Part shown: positions 1-8,234 of the stretch, one piece after another
How positions within the stretch are numbered: the stretch's first letter is position 1
Layout: every line of letters begins with the position of its first letter
Origin: Oscillospiraceae bacterium
GTDB taxonomy: Bacteria > Bacillota_A > Clostridia > Oscillospirales > Ruminococcaceae
Reading direction: 5' to 3'
NCBI GenBank assembly: GCA_017523995.1
Contig: JAFWUX010000099.1
Span: forward strand, 17,383 to 81,382
Length of the DNA stretch: 64,000 nt
The notes under the pieces: model-generated
What the model was told of the DNA's origin: nothing
The model's database searches: none
The model's input: only the letters and a program-made list of their open reading frames with translations
Made by a program: the position numbers and the translations under genes

Positions 1-1
1 G

Positions 2-1585
2 AACGATGAAATGACCGTCAGCGAGATCGAACGGCTGAATCCCGCGCAGATCATCCTCTCGCCCGGTCCCGGAAGACCGGAGGATGCGGGCGTCATCATC
101 GAAACCGTGCAGAAGCTCGGCAGCAAAATCCCGATTCTCGGCGTGTGCCTCGGGCATCAGGCGATCTGTGCCGCCTACGGTGCAGCGATCATCCACGCAA
201 AGCAGCTCATGCACGGCAAGCAGTCCGCTGTTACGCTCGACAATCAGTGCAGACTGTTCCGCGGTCTGCCGGAAACCACAGCCGTCGCAAGATATCACTC
301 GCTCGCTGCCGATCCGCAGACCATGCCGGACTGCCTGCAGATCACTGCGCAAACCGATGACGGCGAGATCATGGCGGTGCAGCACAGAGAATATCCCGTT
401 TACGGTCTGCAGTTCCATCCCGAATCCATTTTGACGCCGGAAGGCAGACAGATGCTCCGGAACTTTTTGTTTGACAATCCCGATACCGTCAGAACCGAAC
501 CGAAATCCGAAATCAAGCCCGCGCAGGCGGATACACAGCCTGCCGCAAAACAGGAGGAACCCAAAATGATCGCAGATGCTATCAAAAAGATTGTCGATAA
601 AAAGGACCTGACCTACTTTGAAGCCTATGATGTCATGAATGAGATCATGAACGGCGAGACCACCCCGACACAGAATGCCGCGTTCCTTGCGGCGCTCTCC
701 ACCAAGAGCACCAAAGCGGAGACCATCGACGAGATCACCGGCTGCGCGGCTGCCATGCGCGACCACGCACTGCATGTCGAGCATGATTTTGATGTGCTCG
801 AGATCGTCGGAACGGGCGGCGACCACTCCGACAGCTTCAACATCTCCACAACCTCTGCACTCGTTGCAGCGGCGGGCGGCGCGAAGGTCGCAAAGCACGG
901 CAACCGTGCGGCATCCTCGAAATGCGGCACCGCAGACTGCCTCGAAGCGCTCGGCGTCAACATCCGGCAGGAGCCGGAGAAGGCTGTCAGAATGCTCGAT
1001 GAAGCAAACATGTGCTTCCTCTTTGCACAGCTCTATCACACCTCGATGAAGTATGTCGGCGCGATCCGCAAAGAGCTTGGTGTCCGTACAGTTTTCAATA
1101 TCCTCGGACCGCTGACCAATCCGGCAAATGCAAAGCGCACGCTCATCGGTGTGTATGATGCATCGCTGGTCAATCCGCTCGCAGAGGTTCTGCAGCGGCT
1201 CGGCGTGCAGCGCGGCATGGTTGTCTACGGGCTCGATCAGCTCGATGAAATCTCGCTCAGCGCAGAGACGCTCGTCTGCGAATTCGATATCGAGCAGGCA
1301 AAGACCTATACCGTCTCGCCGGAGGACTTCGGACTCCAGCGCTGCGAAAAATCCGAGCTGACCGGCGGCACACCGGAGGAGAATGCGGCAATCACGCGCG
1401 CGATTCTCTCCGGCACGGAACGCGGCGCAAAGCGCGATGCCGTCCTCATGAATGCGGGCGCGGCGCTCTATCTCGCGGAAAAGGCGCCCTCGATGGCAGA
1501 GGGCATCAAGCTCGCAGCGGAACTCATCGACAGCGGCAAGGCGCTCGCAGCACTCGAAACCTTCGTCGCTGCCTCGAACCGGTGA
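2..1585 (+). CDS. trpGD: TrpG-TrpD fusion: anthranilate synthase glutaminase / anthranilate phosphoribosyltransferase (5' end off window)
   Basis: Bifunctional tryptophan-pathway protein. The N-terminal part is a class I glutamine amidotransferase supplying ammonia to TrpE: the nucleophile-elbow motif GVCLGHQ and the QFHPES histidine-glutamate motif are present. The frame is open to the left edge and reads N-D-E before the first Met, as in the interior of TrpG proteins, so the true start lies upstream. After a charged, Pro/Gln-rich linker, TrpD begins near the Met at 566 and shows the phosphoribosyl-pyrophosphate motif VGTGGD. It transfers phosphoribose to anthranilate. trpC follows 6 bp after the stop, so this is the head of a trpGD-C-F-B-A operon, with trpE presumably just upstream. 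An internal Shine-Dalgarno before Met 566 could also give free TrpD. Confidence 0.95.
   Translation, partial: NDEMTVSEIERLNPAQIILSPGPGRPEDAGVIIETVQKLGSKIPILGVCLGHQAICAAYGAAIIHAKQLMHGKQSAVTLDNQCRLFRGLPETTAVARYHSLAADPQTMPDCLQITAQTDDGEIMAVQHREYPVYGLQFHPESILTPEGRQMLRNFLFDNPDTVRTEPKSEIKPAQADTQPAAKQEEPKMIADAIKKIVDKKDLTYFEAYDVMNEIMNGETTPTQNAAFLAALSTKSTKAETIDEITGCAAAMRDHALHVEHDFDVLEIVGTGGDHSDSFNISTTSALVAAAGGAKVAKHGNRAASSKCGTADCLEALGVNIRQEPEKAVRMLDEANMCFLFAQLYHTSMKYVGAIRKELGVRTVFNILGPLTNPANAKRTLIGVYDASLVNPLAEVLQRLGVQRGMVVYGLDQLDEISLSAETLVCEFDIEQAKTYTVSPEDFGLQRCEKSELTGGTPEENAAITRAILSGTERGAKRDAVLMNAGAALYLAEKAPSMAEGIKLAAELIDSGKALAALETFVAASNR
552..568 (+). promoter_or_regulatory. Internal ribosome-binding site before the TrpD half
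   Basis: A perfect AGGAGG lies 8 nt before an in-frame ATG (566-568), exactly at the TrpG-TrpD domain border inside the fused reading frame. It looks like the relic of a former trpD start, or a working internal start producing TrpD alone in addition to the fusion. Confidence 0.6.
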
Positions 1586-1591
1586 TGCGCA

Positions 1592-2380
1592 ATGCCGACG
1601 ATTTTGGATGAACTCGCAGCCTTCGCCGCTGAGCGGACTGCGAACGCAAAAAGAAAACGTCCGCTGCAATCCATCCGCGCGGACGCCGAGGCGCTCCCGA
1701 AGGGTGACTTCCGCTTTGAGCAGGCGCTCCGCGGCGATGATCTCGCCTTTATCTGCGAATGCAAAAAGGCTTCGCCCTCAAAGGGACTGATCGCGCCGGA
1801 CTTCCCCTATCTGCGGATTGCAAAGGAATATGAAGCGGCGGGCGCGGACTGCATCAGCGTGCTGACGGAGCCGCGGTGGTTTCTCGGAAATGACCGCTAT
1901 CTCGACGAAATCGCGCACACTGTCCGCATCCCCTGCCTGCGCAAGGACTTCACCGTTGATCCCTATATGATCTATGAAGCAAAGCTGCTCGGGGCTTCGG
2001 CTGTCCTTTTGATCTGTGCAATCCTTGACAAATCGCAGATTTCGGAGTATCATGATATAGCAGACTCGCTCGGGCTCTCGGCACTCGTCGAGGCACATGA
2101 TGAAACGGAGATCGAAACCGCCGCCGAAGCCGGTGCGCGGATCATCGGTGTCAACAACCGCAACCTCAGGGATTTTTCCGTGGACACAAATCACGCGCGG
2201 CAGCTCCGGCAATATGCGCCGGCGGATACGCTCTTTGTTGTCGAAAGCGGCATGCAGACCCCTGCGGATATTCAGGCGGCGCGCGATGCCCGTGCGGATG
2301 CGGTGCTCATCGGGGAGACGCTGATGCGTGCCGATGACAAAGCCGCGATGCTGCAATATCTGAAAGGCGTAAATCCATGA
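1592..2380 (+). CDS. trpC: Indole-3-glycerol phosphate synthase
   Basis: Closes the pyrrole ring of tryptophan: converts 1-(2-carboxyphenylamino)-deoxyribulose 5-phosphate to indole-3-glycerol phosphate. The 262-residue length is normal for a TIM-barrel TrpC. Visible family motifs are CECKKASPSKG near residue 60, LRKDF in the 110s and GVNNRNL in the second half. The start ATG is 6 bp after the trpGD stop, and the stop overlaps trpF in an ATGA arrangement, indicating tight translational coupling. Cytoplasmic. The family assignment is secure. Confidence 0.96.
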   Translation: MPTILDELAAFAAERTANAKRKRPLQSIRADAEALPKGDFRFEQALRGDDLAFICECKKASPSKGLIAPDFPYLRIAKEYEAAGADCISVLTEPRWFLGNDRYLDEIAHTVRIPCLRKDFTVDPYMIYEAKLLGASAVLLICAILDKSQISEYHDIADSLGLSALVEAHDETEIETAAEAGARIIGVNNRNLRDFSVDTNHARQLRQYAPADTLFVVESGMQTPADIQAARDARADAVLIGETLMRADDKAAMLQYLKGVNP

Positions 2381-2979
2381 CAAGAATCAAAATCTGCGGG
2401 CTCATGCGGACAGCGGATGCCGAAATCCTCAATGCGGTCAGACCCGATTTCGCGGGCATGATCCTCTCGCCCGGATTCCGGCGTTCTGTCTCCGCTGAAA
2501 CCGCTGCCGCGATCCGGCAGGCGCTTGATCCGGCGATTCCGGCAGTCGGCGTGTTCGTCAACGCAACATTCCAGCACATCACCGAATGCGCAGAAGCCGG
2601 CATCATACAATATGTGCAGCTCCACGGCGATGAGGACAATATCTTTCTGCGCGGGCTGCGGTTCAGCTGCGGGCTGCCTGTGATTCAGGCGTTCCGCATC
2701 CGCTCCGGAGATGACCTGCGGCGTGCGGCGGAATCCGAAGCGGATTATATTCTGCTCGATTCCGGCACCGGCACGGGAAAATCCTTTGACCATGCGCTGC
2801 TTGACGGCTTCCCCCGCCCCTATCTCCTCGCGGGCGGTCTGACGCCGGAGAATGTCTGCGATGTCATCCGGCAGCGGCATCCGCTCGGTGTCGATGTCAG
2901 CAGCGGCGTCGAAACCGACGGCGTGAAGGATGCGGAGAAAATCCGCGCGTTTGTAAAAGCAATACGCAATGCTGAGTGA
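2377..2979 (+). CDS. trpF: Phosphoribosylanthranilate isomerase
   Basis: Isomerises N-(5-phosphoribosyl)anthranilate to the substrate of TrpC. It is 200 residues long and opens with the family motif KICGLMR, in which the cysteine is the general base; the catalytic Asp is expected near LLDSGTG, and the C-terminal phosphate site GVDVSSGVE is present. It overlaps trpC by 4 bp. As is usual, it works upstream of TrpC in the pathway although its gene is downstream. About 130 bp of repeat-like DNA separate it from trpB, yet no terminator is visible, so the operon probably continues. Confidence 0.95.
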   Translation: MTRIKICGLMRTADAEILNAVRPDFAGMILSPGFRRSVSAETAAAIRQALDPAIPAVGVFVNATFQHITECAEAGIIQYVQLHGDEDNIFLRGLRFSCGLPVIQAFRIRSGDDLRRAAESEADYILLDSGTGTGKSFDHALLDGFPRPYLLAGGLTPENVCDVIRQRHPLGVDVSSGVETDGVKDAEKIRAFVKAIRNAE

Positions 2980-3093
2980 GAAGATAGGAGTTAGAAGTGA
3001 GAAGATGCGGTATGCGCTCCGCGCATGGATTTTGATATTCTCTGCGCAGCAGACACCATAACTTCTCACTGCTCACTCCTCACTGCTCACTTT
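2974..3093. repeat. Dispersed GAGAAG/CTTCTC heptamer-type repeat between trpF and trpB
   Basis: Gene-free spacer made of purine-rich units (GTGAGAAG, GGAGTTAGAAG) on one side and their complements (CTTCTCACTGCTCACTC) on the other, with a small palindrome TGCGCTCCGCGCA between. The left part matches, on the opposite strand, 47188-47219, and a related copy lies near 33500. It could fold into a long stem in the trp mRNA. Confidence 0.6.
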
Positions 3094-3113
3094 CAAATAT
3101 TCAGGAGGTTTTT

Positions 3114-4304
3114 ATGACAAATCCAAACGGAAGATTCGGCATTCACGGCGGACAGTATATCCCCGAAACGCTCATGAATGCTGTGATCGAACTCGAACAG
3201 GCGTATAACCATTATAAAAATGATCCGGCGTTCAATGCAGAGCTTGAAACGCTGTTCAATGAATACGCGAACCGCCCCTCGCGGCTTTATTTTGCGGAAA
3301 AAATGACACGCGATCTCGGCGGTGCGAAAATCTATCTCAAGCGCGAGGACCTCAATCACACCGGCGCACATAAGATCAACAATGTGCTCGGTCAGGCGCT
3401 GCTCGCAAAGAAAATGGGCAAGACGCGCCTCATCGCGGAGACCGGAGCCGGTCAGCACGGCGTTGCAACTGCGACCGCTGCCGCACTCATGGGCATGGAA
3501 TGCGTTGTGTTCATGGGCGAGGAGGATACCAAACGACAGGCGCTCAATGTCTACCGCATGCGGCTGCTCGGCGCGGAGGTCATTCCGGTGACATCCGGCA
3601 CGGCAACGCTCAAGGACGCTGTCTCCGAGGCGATGCGCGAGTGGACGAACCGCATCGACGATACGCACTACTGTCTCGGCTCCGTCATGGGACCGCACCC
3701 GTTCCCGACCATTGTCCGCGATTTTCAGGCGGTCATCTCGAAGGAGATCAAGCAGCAGATGCTCGAAAAGGAAGGCAGACTGCCCGATGTTGTCATGGCA
3801 TGCGTCGGCGGCGGCTCCAATGCAATCGGCACATTCTATCACTTCATCCCCGATGAGGGCGTGCGGCTGATCGGCTGCGAGGCGGCAGGCAGAGGCATCG
3901 ACACCTTTGAGACCGCGGCAACCATCAATACCGGAAAGCTCGGCATCTTCCACGGCATGAAGTCCTATTTCTGTCAGGATGAATACGGGCAAATCGCGCC
4001 GGTCTACTCGATCTCCGCGGGTCTCGATTACCCCGGCATCGGTCCGGAGCATGCACATCTGCACGATATCGGCAGGGCGGAATATGTCGCTGTTACCGAT
4101 GATGAGGCAGTCAATGCATTTGAGTATCTCTCGCGCACCGAGGGCATCATTCCGGCAATCGAATCCGCACATGCAGTTGCACATGCTATCAAGATCGCGC
4201 CGACACTCGGCAAAGACAAGATCATCGTCATCACCGTTTCCGGCAGAGGCGACAAGGACTGCGCTGCCATCGCGCGCTACAGAGGGGAGGATCTCCATGA
4301 GTAA
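3114..4304 (+). CDS. trpB: Tryptophan synthase beta subunit
   Basis: PLP enzyme condensing indole with serine, working as an alpha2-beta2 complex with TrpA. It is 396 residues, the standard length of the TrpB1 type. The PLP lysine is K87 in HTGAHKIN; the phosphate-binding motif GGGSNAIG and the C-terminal SGRGDKD are intact. A strong Shine-Dalgarno (AGGAGG) precedes the ATG. The last codons overlap the trpA start by 8 bp, which couples synthesis of the two subunits. Confidence 0.97.
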   Translation: MTNPNGRFGIHGGQYIPETLMNAVIELEQAYNHYKNDPAFNAELETLFNEYANRPSRLYFAEKMTRDLGGAKIYLKREDLNHTGAHKINNVLGQALLAKKMGKTRLIAETGAGQHGVATATAAALMGMECVVFMGEEDTKRQALNVYRMRLLGAEVIPVTSGTATLKDAVSEAMREWTNRIDDTHYCLGSVMGPHPFPTIVRDFQAVISKEIKQQMLEKEGRLPDVVMACVGGGSNAIGTFYHFIPDEGVRLIGCEAAGRGIDTFETAATINTGKLGIFHGMKSYFCQDEYGQIAPVYSISAGLDYPGIGPEHAHLHDIGRAEYVAVTDDEAVNAFEYLSRTEGIIPAIESAHAVAHAIKIAPTLGKDKIIVITVSGRGDKDCAAIARYRGEDLHE

Positions 4305-5106
4305 TATCCGCAATGCATTCAAAAACGGCAAGGCGTTTATCCCGTTTATCACCTGCGGCGATCCCGATCTCGAGACAACGGGAAAGATTGTCCGCGCAAT
4401 GGAGCAGGCAGGCGCCGATCTCATCGAGCTCGGCATTCCGTTCTCTGATCCGACCGCGGAAGGTCCGGTCATTCAGGGCGCCAATATCCGCGCACTTGCG
4501 GGCGGCGTCACCACCGACAAGATCTTTGAATTTGTCAAGGAGCTGCGCAAAGATGTCAAAGTGCCGCTCGTGTTCATGACCTACGCAAATGTCGTGTTCT
4601 CCTACGGCATCGAGCGGTTTGTCAGCAGATGCGCGGAAACCGGCATCGACGGCATCATTCTCCCCGATGTGCCCTTTGAGGAAAAGGAGGAGTTTGCGCC
4701 AATCTGCCGGCAGCACGGCGTGGACTTTATCTCGCTGATTGCGCCGACCTCTGAGAACCGCATCGCCATGATTGCAAAGGAGGCGGAGGGCTTTCTCTAT
4801 CTCGTCTCCAGCCTCGGCGTGACCGGCATGCGCTCGGAAATCCAGACCGACCTCGGCGCGATTGTCGCAAAAATCCGCGAGAACACCGATATCCCCTGTG
4901 CAATCGGCTTCGGCATCTCGACACCGGAGCAGGCGGGCAAAATGGCAAAGGCTGCGGACGGCGTAATCGTCGGTTCGGCAATCGTCCGGCAGATCGGGCA
5001 GCACGGCAGGGATTCCGCGCCGGTCATTGCGGATTTCGTCAAGGCGATGAAGCAGGCGGTGCTGAAATCTGAAGGGAGTACGGCGAAGCCGAATGAAAAG
5101 TTTTGA
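4297..5106 (+). CDS. trpA: Tryptophan synthase alpha subunit
   Basis: Cleaves indole-3-glycerol phosphate and channels indole to TrpB. It is 269 residues from ATG 4297, chosen because GGGGAGG precedes it and it overlaps trpB by 8 bp; the frame is open much further upstream inside trpB. The catalytic Glu is E44 in IELGIPFSD. The usual Asp of ADGP is replaced by Glu (AEGP, residue 55), a variant I believe occurs in related clostridia. The last residues and the stop codon lie in a dispersed palindromic repeat (from about 5095), so the C-terminal tail probably came from an insertion. Confidence 0.96.
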   Translation: MSNIRNAFKNGKAFIPFITCGDPDLETTGKIVRAMEQAGADLIELGIPFSDPTAEGPVIQGANIRALAGGVTTDKIFEFVKELRKDVKVPLVFMTYANVVFSYGIERFVSRCAETGIDGIILPDVPFEEKEEFAPICRQHGVDFISLIAPTSENRIAMIAKEAEGFLYLVSSLGVTGMRSEIQTDLGAIVAKIRENTDIPCAIGFGISTPEQAGKMAKAADGVIVGSAIVRQIGQHGRDSAPVIADFVKAMKQAVLKSEGSTAKPNEKF

Positions 5107-5303
5107 TCAAACTTTTTCAAAAGTTTGCGGGATTCCAAAGGGCAGCGCCCTTTGGACGCTGTCCGCAGACAGCGGAACCCCTTTCCGAAGGAGCTCCGCA
5201 GGGGTGAATCCGATAAAACGATCCGGCGGATCGTTTTTCAGAGAGGGGCGCCCTGCGATAGAGGGCGCCCCTGAGTGAATTGCAAAGCAATTCACAGGCA
5301 GCC
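5095..5303. repeat. Array of short palindromes after trpA (copy 1 of a dispersed element)
   Basis: Fills the trpA-5354 gap. Consecutive stem-loops are readable: TTTTGATCAAA type (5097-5134), CCAAAGGGC/GCCCTTTGG, CGCTGTC/GACAGCG, AACGATCC/GGATCGTT, GGGGCGCCCT/AGGGCGCCCC with a GCGATAG loop, and GTGAATTGC/GCAATTCAC. The part 5188-5303 recurs inverted at 63889-64000 with only about half a dozen differences. The 5095-5134 module recurs inverted at 29126-29164. It may act as a transcription terminator, but it has no clean T-run. Confidence 0.75.
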
Positions 5304-5353
5304 TCCTCTCCCGTTTCAGCAGACAAAGAATCACAGACAAGGAGTGCAGACGT

Positions 5354-6676
5354 ATGGAGTATCCGGCAACACTCGGGCGGCTTGATATCCCCGAAGAAGT
5401 GCGAAGCTGCTTCGGGACAGAGCTGCATGAATACATCGTCGCGGTCGGTGCAGGCGGTTCAGGCGGCGGCAATGTATTCAATATTGAATTTGAGGGGCAG
5501 CTGCTCTTTCATCTTTCGCAGAGCTGCCTTGCGGCGCTTGATATCACAAGCGGCGAGATGCACACAGATATCACGGAATTCACATGGTTCCTCTCATACA
5601 ATGAATGGCATCCGGAACAGAATCCGTTTCCGGATTATGATACCGTTTACCGCGTCAAGGGGTATCCGCTGCGTCAGGACGCGCCGCGCAGGAACATCGG
5701 GGATGTGATGCTGCGCGAGGTCACTGCCATCAGGCAGGCGCATCCATATTTGCAGGGACTGATCGCAAAGCAGTATCCGATTCCGCTCGGTGATGCAGAG
5801 ATCGACCCCGATGTCATGGCGCAGTATGAGCCGGAGCTGCATGAATATCTGATTGCCGCAACACATGAAGGCAGTGTCTCCGCGTGGGGCTGGCAGGGAT
5901 TCCCCTGTGATCATTCGATCCGTGCGCAGTCTATGGGCAGCCGCGGCATCATCGACCTGACAACCGGCGCACAATCCGAGGCGCTGACCTGCGTCACATG
6001 GTATTCCCGCAGTTTGGATTCGCCGCGTGCGCAGAAGAAAAAGCGAATCCCCTTCTCCTTTGCAACGGATAAAATCTACCGGATCAAGGGCTATCCGCCG
6101 AAAAAGCGCGAACCCTCCGACCGGCTGCGCTTTACCGACGGCGTCTTTCTCCGCGAGGTGCTCGAATATGATGTGCAGAATGCGTTTCTGCAAAAGCTGA
6201 TCGACGATTTCAATACGAAGGTCACCATTCAGTCGGAGATTCTCGGCGAGCTGGAACTGAACAAAAGCGCAAACTGGTACAGCCGCCTGATCGAGATGTG
6301 CGGCGGCAAGCATCTGCTGATCGTCGATGCATCGGAACAGGGGCTTGCATACAGGGTGAACACTACGGAGACGATCATCGGGGATTTTGAGAAATGGGAT
6401 GTGTTCTTCCGCAGATATATCGCGGAGCATCTGCTAGCGGATGCAAACGAAATGCTAAATGATGATCCGGAAAATGCGGAGAAAGAACCCCGCACGCTGA
6501 CCGCAGCGGAACTGGAACAGAATCTCGAATATGAGCATCTTGAAATCACTGCGGACGGCAGCTACCGTGTCCTGTATTTTGCATCCAAAGCGCTGTTCGG
6601 CGATGACCGGCCGTTCATAGTGCTGACCGGCACGATCGCAGACGGCGTGCAGGAAGCAGAGATTGATTATTCATAA
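5354..6676 (+). CDS. Uncharacterised 440-residue protein with an internal duplication
   Basis: No signal peptide or membrane segment, so probably cytoplasmic. Residues about 20-125 and 157-275 look like two copies of one module: each opens with ELHEY(I/L), contains a run ending YR(V/I)KGYP, and closes with a (V/F)(M/F)LREV element. The C-terminal third (from about residue 295) begins LGELELNKSANWYS and ends in a beta-rich stretch. That part faintly resembles DUF2262-like domains, but this is not a firm call. The start has a good Shine-Dalgarno (AAGGAG). It is followed 15 bp later by the next gene, so both are probably co-transcribed. Confidence 0.75.
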   Translation: MEYPATLGRLDIPEEVRSCFGTELHEYIVAVGAGGSGGGNVFNIEFEGQLLFHLSQSCLAALDITSGEMHTDITEFTWFLSYNEWHPEQNPFPDYDTVYRVKGYPLRQDAPRRNIGDVMLREVTAIRQAHPYLQGLIAKQYPIPLGDAEIDPDVMAQYEPELHEYLIAATHEGSVSAWGWQGFPCDHSIRAQSMGSRGIIDLTTGAQSEALTCVTWYSRSLDSPRAQKKKRIPFSFATDKIYRIKGYPPKKREPSDRLRFTDGVFLREVLEYDVQNAFLQKLIDDFNTKVTIQSEILGELELNKSANWYSRLIEMCGGKHLLIVDASEQGLAYRVNTTETIIGDFEKWDVFFRRYIAEHLLADANEMLNDDPENAEKEPRTLTAAELEQNLEYEHLEITADGSYRVLYFASKALFGDDRPFIVLTGTIADGVQEAEIDYS

Positions 6677-6691
6677 CCGGAGTGACATTGC

Positions 6692-7990
6692 ATGAAACAA
6701 AAAGCAAAGCGAAAACCGCAGAAAGCCGATGCACAGGCAAAAAAGCCGCGGCATCTGTACCGGATTGTTCTGGTGCTGCTGGCGGTGATTCTGGCGGCAG
6801 TGAATCTTCTTGCGCTTTCGCAGAAATTCTGCGACCGGTTTACCGATCGCATGTATCCGAAGATTGCAGAGGGGCTCGGCAGGCTGACAGCGCCGCTCCC
6901 GTTTGCGCTCGGCGAAATCCTGCTGTATCTCGGGATTGCGCTGCTCGCGGCGGGAGGCATCATCGCGGTGCTGCTGATCTTTCTGCACAAAAAGGAACCG
7001 TACCGCAGATTTGCAAAGGGATATTGCAAGGCGCTGCTCATGACGCTCTGCTGCGTCGGGCTGGCGCTGACATTCTGCCGGTGGATTCCGGCGCGCGGCT
7101 CGGTGCTCGGGCAGGGCGATGCGGAATCCCGTGACCGCTTTGCCTATCAGGAACTGCAGATTCTGCTGAGTTATCTTGCGGACGGTGCAAATGCCGCTGC
7201 GGGACAAATCCCTGTTGCGGAGGACGGCACAATCACCTACCCGACGCCGGAACAATACCGCGCCGATATCGAAGCATCGCTGCACACACTCGCGCATGAC
7301 TTTCCGCGGCTCGGCGGCTTCTGTCCGCCTGTGAAGGATGCGCTCTGCCCGCAGCTTCTTCAAAAGCTTGACCGCGGCGCAATGCCCCTCCCCTGCACAA
7401 TGGAGATCATCCACGATAACTCCGGCGAACTGACGCCGATGACACAGCCCTTTGCCGATGCTGCGGCGCTCTGTCAGCATCTCGGCTATTATGACAGGGA
7501 GCAGGCGGAATTCCTCGCGATGCTCGCGCTCGCCAAAAGCGATAACCAGTTCCTGCGGCTCATCGGGTTCCGGAAGATGTATCGGGAAATCGAATTCCAT
7601 TACGATTCGGCGCGCAGAGCGTATGTCAAAGCAGTCTGCGAGGAACAGGGCATCGAGCGCCCGACGCATGAATATGCGGAGATCAAAGATCTGCCGCTGG
7701 AGGAATTCAACGCCGTACTGGAAAAAGAGGCGGCGTTCGACAGCGAAATCGCAGGTCCCAAGCCGGAGCTGATCCACCGCTGCGATCAGCTTGTCACGGC
7801 TGCGGATCTCAACTCGCACAAGATCTATATCTCGCCGGATGATCCGGAATATCAGACGCCGGAAATCGACAATTCGATCAGCAAGGCTGCCGATTTCAAC
7901 TGGCTGACCGAGGATACGAACCTGCTGGAAACAACTTATACCAACGCAGAGCTTTATATCCTGCAGTATTTTGACGGCAAATTGTATTGA
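6692..7990 (+). CDS. DUF3810-like membrane protein with degenerate zinc-peptidase site
   Basis: 432 residues. Three hydrophobic segments (about 24-45, 70-97, 113-130) are followed by a large domain. The segment ending CQHLGYYDREQAEFLAM aligns by eye with the conserved HExxH-containing stretch of DUF3810 proteins, but here the HExxH positions read A-A-x-x-Q. The downstream Glu (REQAEF) is kept. If the family call is right, this is a likely pseudo-peptidase. It lies 15 bp after the 440-residue gene with its own Shine-Dalgarno. Function unknown. Confidence 0.7.
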   Translation: MKQKAKRKPQKADAQAKKPRHLYRIVLVLLAVILAAVNLLALSQKFCDRFTDRMYPKIAEGLGRLTAPLPFALGEILLYLGIALLAAGGIIAVLLIFLHKKEPYRRFAKGYCKALLMTLCCVGLALTFCRWIPARGSVLGQGDAESRDRFAYQELQILLSYLADGANAAAGQIPVAEDGTITYPTPEQYRADIEASLHTLAHDFPRLGGFCPPVKDALCPQLLQKLDRGAMPLPCTMEIIHDNSGELTPMTQPFADAAALCQHLGYYDREQAEFLAMLALAKSDNQFLRLIGFRKMYREIEFHYDSARRAYVKAVCEEQGIERPTHEYAEIKDLPLEEFNAVLEKEAAFDSEIAGPKPELIHRCDQLVTAADLNSHKIYISPDDPEYQTPEIDNSISKAADFNWLTEDTNLLETTYTNAELYILQYFDGKLY

Positions 7991-8022
7991 AAAATCCCAA
8001 ATCCGGCTCGTAAATTTAGCGA

Positions 8023-8044
8023 TTTAACGCTTTTATGCGTTAAA
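8023..8044. repeat. Inverted repeat just upstream of the DAHP synthase promoter
   Basis: TTTAACGC and GCGTTAAA separated by six bases, ending 3 bp before the -35 box. It could be an operator or a weak terminator of the preceding gene. Confidence 0.35.
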
Positions 8045-8047
8045 CGG

Positions 8048-8076
8048 TTGACAAATCAGCAAAACAGTTGTATAAT
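8048..8076 (+). promoter_or_regulatory. Sigma-70-type promoter of DAHP synthase
   Basis: Perfect TTGACA (8048-8053) and TATAAT (8071-8076) with a 17-bp spacer. Transcription from about 8083 gives a leader of roughly 150 nt before the start codon. Confidence 0.85.
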
Positions 8077-8165
8077 GATAACAGAAACAGGCATCCAGCT
8101 GGACGTACATCACCTTGTCGGGCTTCCGGTCATCATTCCCGACACCACAATCAATCTATCAACCG

Positions 8166-8233
8166 AAAGGAAGTGAAAGCTCAGTTCCGAAGCAGTGCGA
8201 AATCTGCTGATGTAACGGAACTGGGCGCTGCCC
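8166..8233 (+). promoter_or_regulatory. Structured leader of DAHP synthase with a displaced Shine-Dalgarno
   Basis: AAAGGAAGTGA (8166-8176) is the only good Shine-Dalgarno, yet it is about 60 nt before ATG 8235. Between them lie a two-tier stem-loop (CAGTTCCG 8182-8189 with CGGAACTG 8216-8223; inner AGCAG/CTGCT) and a small hairpin GGGC/GCCC (8223-8233). Folding would bring the site closer to the start. A role in control by aromatic amino acids is a guess. Confidence 0.4.
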
Positions 8234-8234
8234 G

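Noticed and set aside
3979..4296. Extension of trpA upstream of 4297
   Set aside because: Lies wholly inside trpB in another frame and is unlike TrpA; 4297 has the ribosome site.
8075..8176. Leader peptide of an attenuator before DAHP synthase
   Set aside because: The ATG overlaps the -10 box, so it would not be transcribed, and it has no aromatic-residue run.
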